From assembly GCA_964034945.1 (NCBI GenBank), contig OZ035961.1:13903243-13967242 (forward strand): a stretch of DNA of 64,000 nucleotides. The letters are read 5' to 3'. The notes beneath the pieces are model-generated. The model saw nothing but the letters and a program-made list of their open reading frames with translations. It searched no databases and was not told the DNA's origin. Every line of letters begins with the position of its first letter. The first letter of the stretch is position 1. Below are positions 61,655 to 64,000 of this stretch, in pieces. The position numbers were made by a program, and so were the translations under genes. This stretch comes from Chrysopilus asiliformis. Lineage: Eukaryota; Arthropoda; Insecta; Diptera; Rhagionidae.

Positions 61655-61787
61655 CAGTACAATCGCGATTATATGAACATGAAATTTTAAGCTGCTCATA
61701 TAACAGAGTAGTTAATCTCAAATATTCTCTATGCATTTAATACAGGTGTTCATATAATAGGATGTTCATATAATCGCGAGTCTACTG
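61655..61787. mobile_element. 133-bp TA-flanked pogo/Tc1-type MITE
   Basis: The left end is CAGTACAATCGCGATTATAT then GAACA. The right end is TGTTCATATAATCGCGAGTC then TACTG, its inverse. TA lies on both sides (61653-61654 and 61788-61789). CAGTA...CTCGCGATTATATGAACA is the style of pogo/Tigger ends. No coding. Confidence 0.75.
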
Positions 61788-61789
61788 TA

Positions 61790-62559
61790 TATTATTCATG
61801 GCCCGCGATTTTAAATGATATTTGCAGAGCATTTTTGCCCAAAATATCAAGAAAATTCTGGCGAATACTGTCTCCACCGGACATTTTAACGGCAGGCCAT
61901 GAAAAAAATCGCAATTTATGTTTAATCGAGTTGAGGTTTACCTGAAGTGTTGCCGGTTAATAAAATAAAATGTTTTTTACTTTCCTAAAAATCGACTTAT
62001 CCATTTTTTGGACATAATTTTTGTGATGCATGATGCTCTTAATTTTTTCGACGAAATATCCTTTCAAATAATCTTTTCCGATTCCTCATTGATTTCATTA
62101 AATTTTAATTTCAGTGTATTATTCAATTGTGGCCAAGAAACCTCAGGAACTTGAATAAAAATGGTTTCGATAGGAGCAAAAATATTCCAATATGACCAAA
62201 AAAAAACCCGGAAATTATTAGATAATATTAAAAAATTCATATGGTCGAGGAAAATTCAAATAACATAATATATTTTCTTTACAAATTTAGTAAATCTTCA
62301 CTGTCAATAGCGATTTCACAAATGCATCAATGGTAATGGGGGTGGGAGATTTTCAATATTTTTGACTATCAGTAACAGAGTTCGAATTCCAACTGGGGAG
62401 TTAATTTTTTTTGCATTTTTTGACTTCGATTTTTTGTATTTTGTTTTTATTTGCATGCCTTTTACAAAATATTATTAGAAATGCAGTACATTATCAACAC
62501 TGTCTAGAATCATAGTTATCCAGAAATATAGTAAATTATCAATACCAAAGCGAAATTAT
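61790..62559. other. upstream intergenic stretch, no gene seen
   Basis: AT-rich; nothing recognised. A GAGTTCGAATTCCAACTG at 62378 resembles a tRNA-type B box but no partner A box is placed. Confidence 0.4.
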
Positions 62560-63018
62560 GCAGCGCTCGAGTGGTTCAGACGGTTAAGGGGTTATGCTAC
62601 ATTTACACGAATGACAAATTTGTCATTTTTTTCTTGTCATTATGTTAATTCCCGTGTAAATGGCATATTTTTTGTAATTTTTTCTATCAGAAAATGTCAA
62701 TCTCTCATAAAAGAATGAACTTGTCCATTCTTTTATGCCAGATTGTCATTCGTACAAACGCAATATTAGTTATGACAAAAGTTGAATACTAAAGTTGTCA
62801 TAACTAATATTGCGTTTGCACGAATGACAATCTGGCATAAAAGAATGGACAAGTTCATTCTTTTATGAGAGATTGACATTTTCTGAGAGAAAAAATTACA
62901 AAAATTATGCCATTTACACGGGAATTAACATAATGACAAGAAAAAAATGACAAATTTGTCATTCGTGTAAATGTAGCATTAAGCTGGGATCAATTCCGCA
63001 CGGAATATTTTTTTTCTT
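62560..63018 (+). repeat. possible tRNA-like/SINE head split by a foldback element
   Basis: Ignoring the insertion at 62595-62978, the flanks read GCAGCGCTCGAGTGGTTCAG, ACGGTTAAGGGG, TTAAGCTGGGATCAATTCCG and CACGG, then a run of T. GAGTGGTTCAGACGGTTAAG resembles a tRNA D-arm/A box and GGGATCAATTCC a weakened B box; the T run would stop RNA polymerase III. The A-to-B distance is short for a tRNA, so this is a decayed SINE head at best. Confidence 0.3.
62595..62978. mobile_element. 384-bp nearly perfect palindromic foldback MITE
   Basis: The left arm begins TGCTACATTTACACGAATGA and the right arm is its inverse, ending TCATTCGTGTAAATGTAGCA. TTA lies on both sides (62592-62594 and 62979-62981). 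The two arms, each about 180 bases, differ at only a handful of positions (for example GTACAAACG against GTGCAAACG and CTATCAG against CTCTCAG). They meet around a short centre near 62780-62800. The arms are composed of TGTCATTCGTG and AAAAGAATG modules. No coding; it would form a long hairpin if transcribed. Confidence 0.85.
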
Positions 63019-64000
63019 AATATTTTTAAATAAAGTATATGTCAAATAGGGACATTAGGTGGATAAAAATTATCAAATATTCGACAAAAAATTCTTTTAG
63101 GGTCGATTCGAGCGCCCCTAAGTAAGGTTGATATGCAAGGACCTTACTTGACTTTTTTTTCTTTTATAAACTTTATTAATTTCGATTAGGTAATTTGCGA
63201 ATGACGAAAAAATTGACTAACTTTTTACTCTCAACTCAAATTTTAATATTAATATAATTTAGATTTCTGAAACCGCATTTCGTTGAATTTTTTTTTCTAG
63301 AAAACGTTGAAAAATCTTTTAATTTTAGAGAACAACAAAAAAAAGTTACTCCTTTCAAACACAACTGCTACCCACCTGCAAATCTTCCATTTTCTTTTGA
63401 AATCGTTAAATATTTTTTTTGTCCAACACGGATGTGGTGTCATTTTATCAGATTTATTGAGATCATTTGGACTATGGCTACCGGCAAAATTAATTTTCCT
63501 AATGATCTCCGGTTTAACAAAGCTTTTGGTTTTTGGCCACAGCTTCAATATATCTCGCACTAATCATTTTCTGCTGCCTTTGATTTATGAACGCACCCAT
63601 AAAACCGCCCGCTTGTATTGTTGGGTGATTTTCTTTGGCGTCGTCGAAACCATGTAACTAATGGCGAGGTACTTTTGAATCGGTGTCCAATTGATGCCAC
63701 ATGCCATTTTCCCCTAATAGGTTATGGTCCTAAAAGCCAAGCGCTAATATCTCTTATAAGACATGACAGGCCGGGTATTAAAATAGCACACCGTCCCGAT
63801 CAACGCAGGGGACTTTGCAGGAAGGTACTTGCGAAAAAAAGAGGAATTGTCCAGGGCTGGATCGGATAGGAAAGGGTCAAGTGCGCGCACTGAATCCATG
63901 AAGATCGTTTGATCGTTTCTCAATTCTGAGTTTTATAATCATACGAGTTAAGCTTCGTCTAATCATAATTACCCCAAGTACTCGCTCCGTCTCTGTCCAA
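63019..64000. other. upstream intergenic stretch, no gene seen
   Basis: AT-rich to 63430, then GC-richer (63560-63870). Overlapping frames on both strands at 63297-63869 lack domains, and the one at 63618 opens on TTG. No exon assigned. Confidence 0.4.

Noticed and set aside
63297..63869. Overlapping frames at the right end as a neighbouring gene
   Set aside because: They lie on both strands, have no domain, and the longest plus frames do not give a coherent protein; one opens on TTG.
1..64000. CRISPR array, bacterial-type operon or other new defence-like system
   Set aside because: The tandem repeats here lack unique spacers, and all gene structure is eukaryotic with introns; nothing supports such a system.

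Overview
The window reads as nuclear DNA of an insect, most likely a fly (Diptera). It is AT-rich, has spliced protein-coding exons, and is crowded with small DNA transposons. Among these are Helentron-like repeats whose layout resembles the DINE-1 elements of Drosophila: a terminal hairpin starting TATACCC, followed by a CTGTCTGTCCGTCTGT-type stretch. The species cannot be named from the sequence alone.

One protein-coding gene is supported: a ladybird (Lbx-type NK-like homeobox) gene on the minus strand. Exon 1 lies at 58913-59663, exon 2 at 560-738 and exon 3 at 263-445. The joins keep frame and give a 370-residue protein with an eh1-like repression motif, Gln/His/Ser-rich spacers, a complete homeodomain, and the ladybird tail after the homeodomain. 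Intron 1 is about 58.2 kb and fills most of the window. Intron 2 is 114 bp and splits the homeobox between homeodomain positions 44 and 45. Bases 1-262 are 3' untranslated or downstream sequence. Positions 59664 to about 60330 are the 5' untranslated and promoter-proximal region, and the rest of the right end is upstream intergenic DNA.

Intron 1 is a mosaic of presumptive regulatory DNA and transposon debris. Two hAT elements have perfect 8-bp target duplications: 10534-11673, which still encodes an N-terminal zinc finger, and 14007-14883. A further hAT remnant (1925-2871) is interrupted by a TA-flanked element that has a second copy at 7488-7871. A GC-rich inverted-repeat element (25981-26534) carries a frameshifted MADF-domain remnant. 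There are also Helitron-like elements (1009-1626, 39011-39320), several Helentron-like copies (4735-5246, inside 20011-20553, 34140-34290, 42523-43018, 48515-48959, 55338-55560), and a set of foldback MITEs flanked by TTA (17767-17934, 23548-23822, 26598-26942, 62595-62978). The last of these is a nearly perfect 384-bp palindrome that splits a tRNA-like sequence.

Stretches without visible repeats (for example 26946-31728, 46120-48180 and 48960-55337) are where enhancers of this developmental gene would be expected. One GATA-motif cluster at 3270-3530 stands out. I found no rRNA, CRISPR array, intact transposase gene or convincing new biological system. The most unusual items are the foldback family and the domesticatable-looking fragments (zinc finger, MADF) inside the intron.
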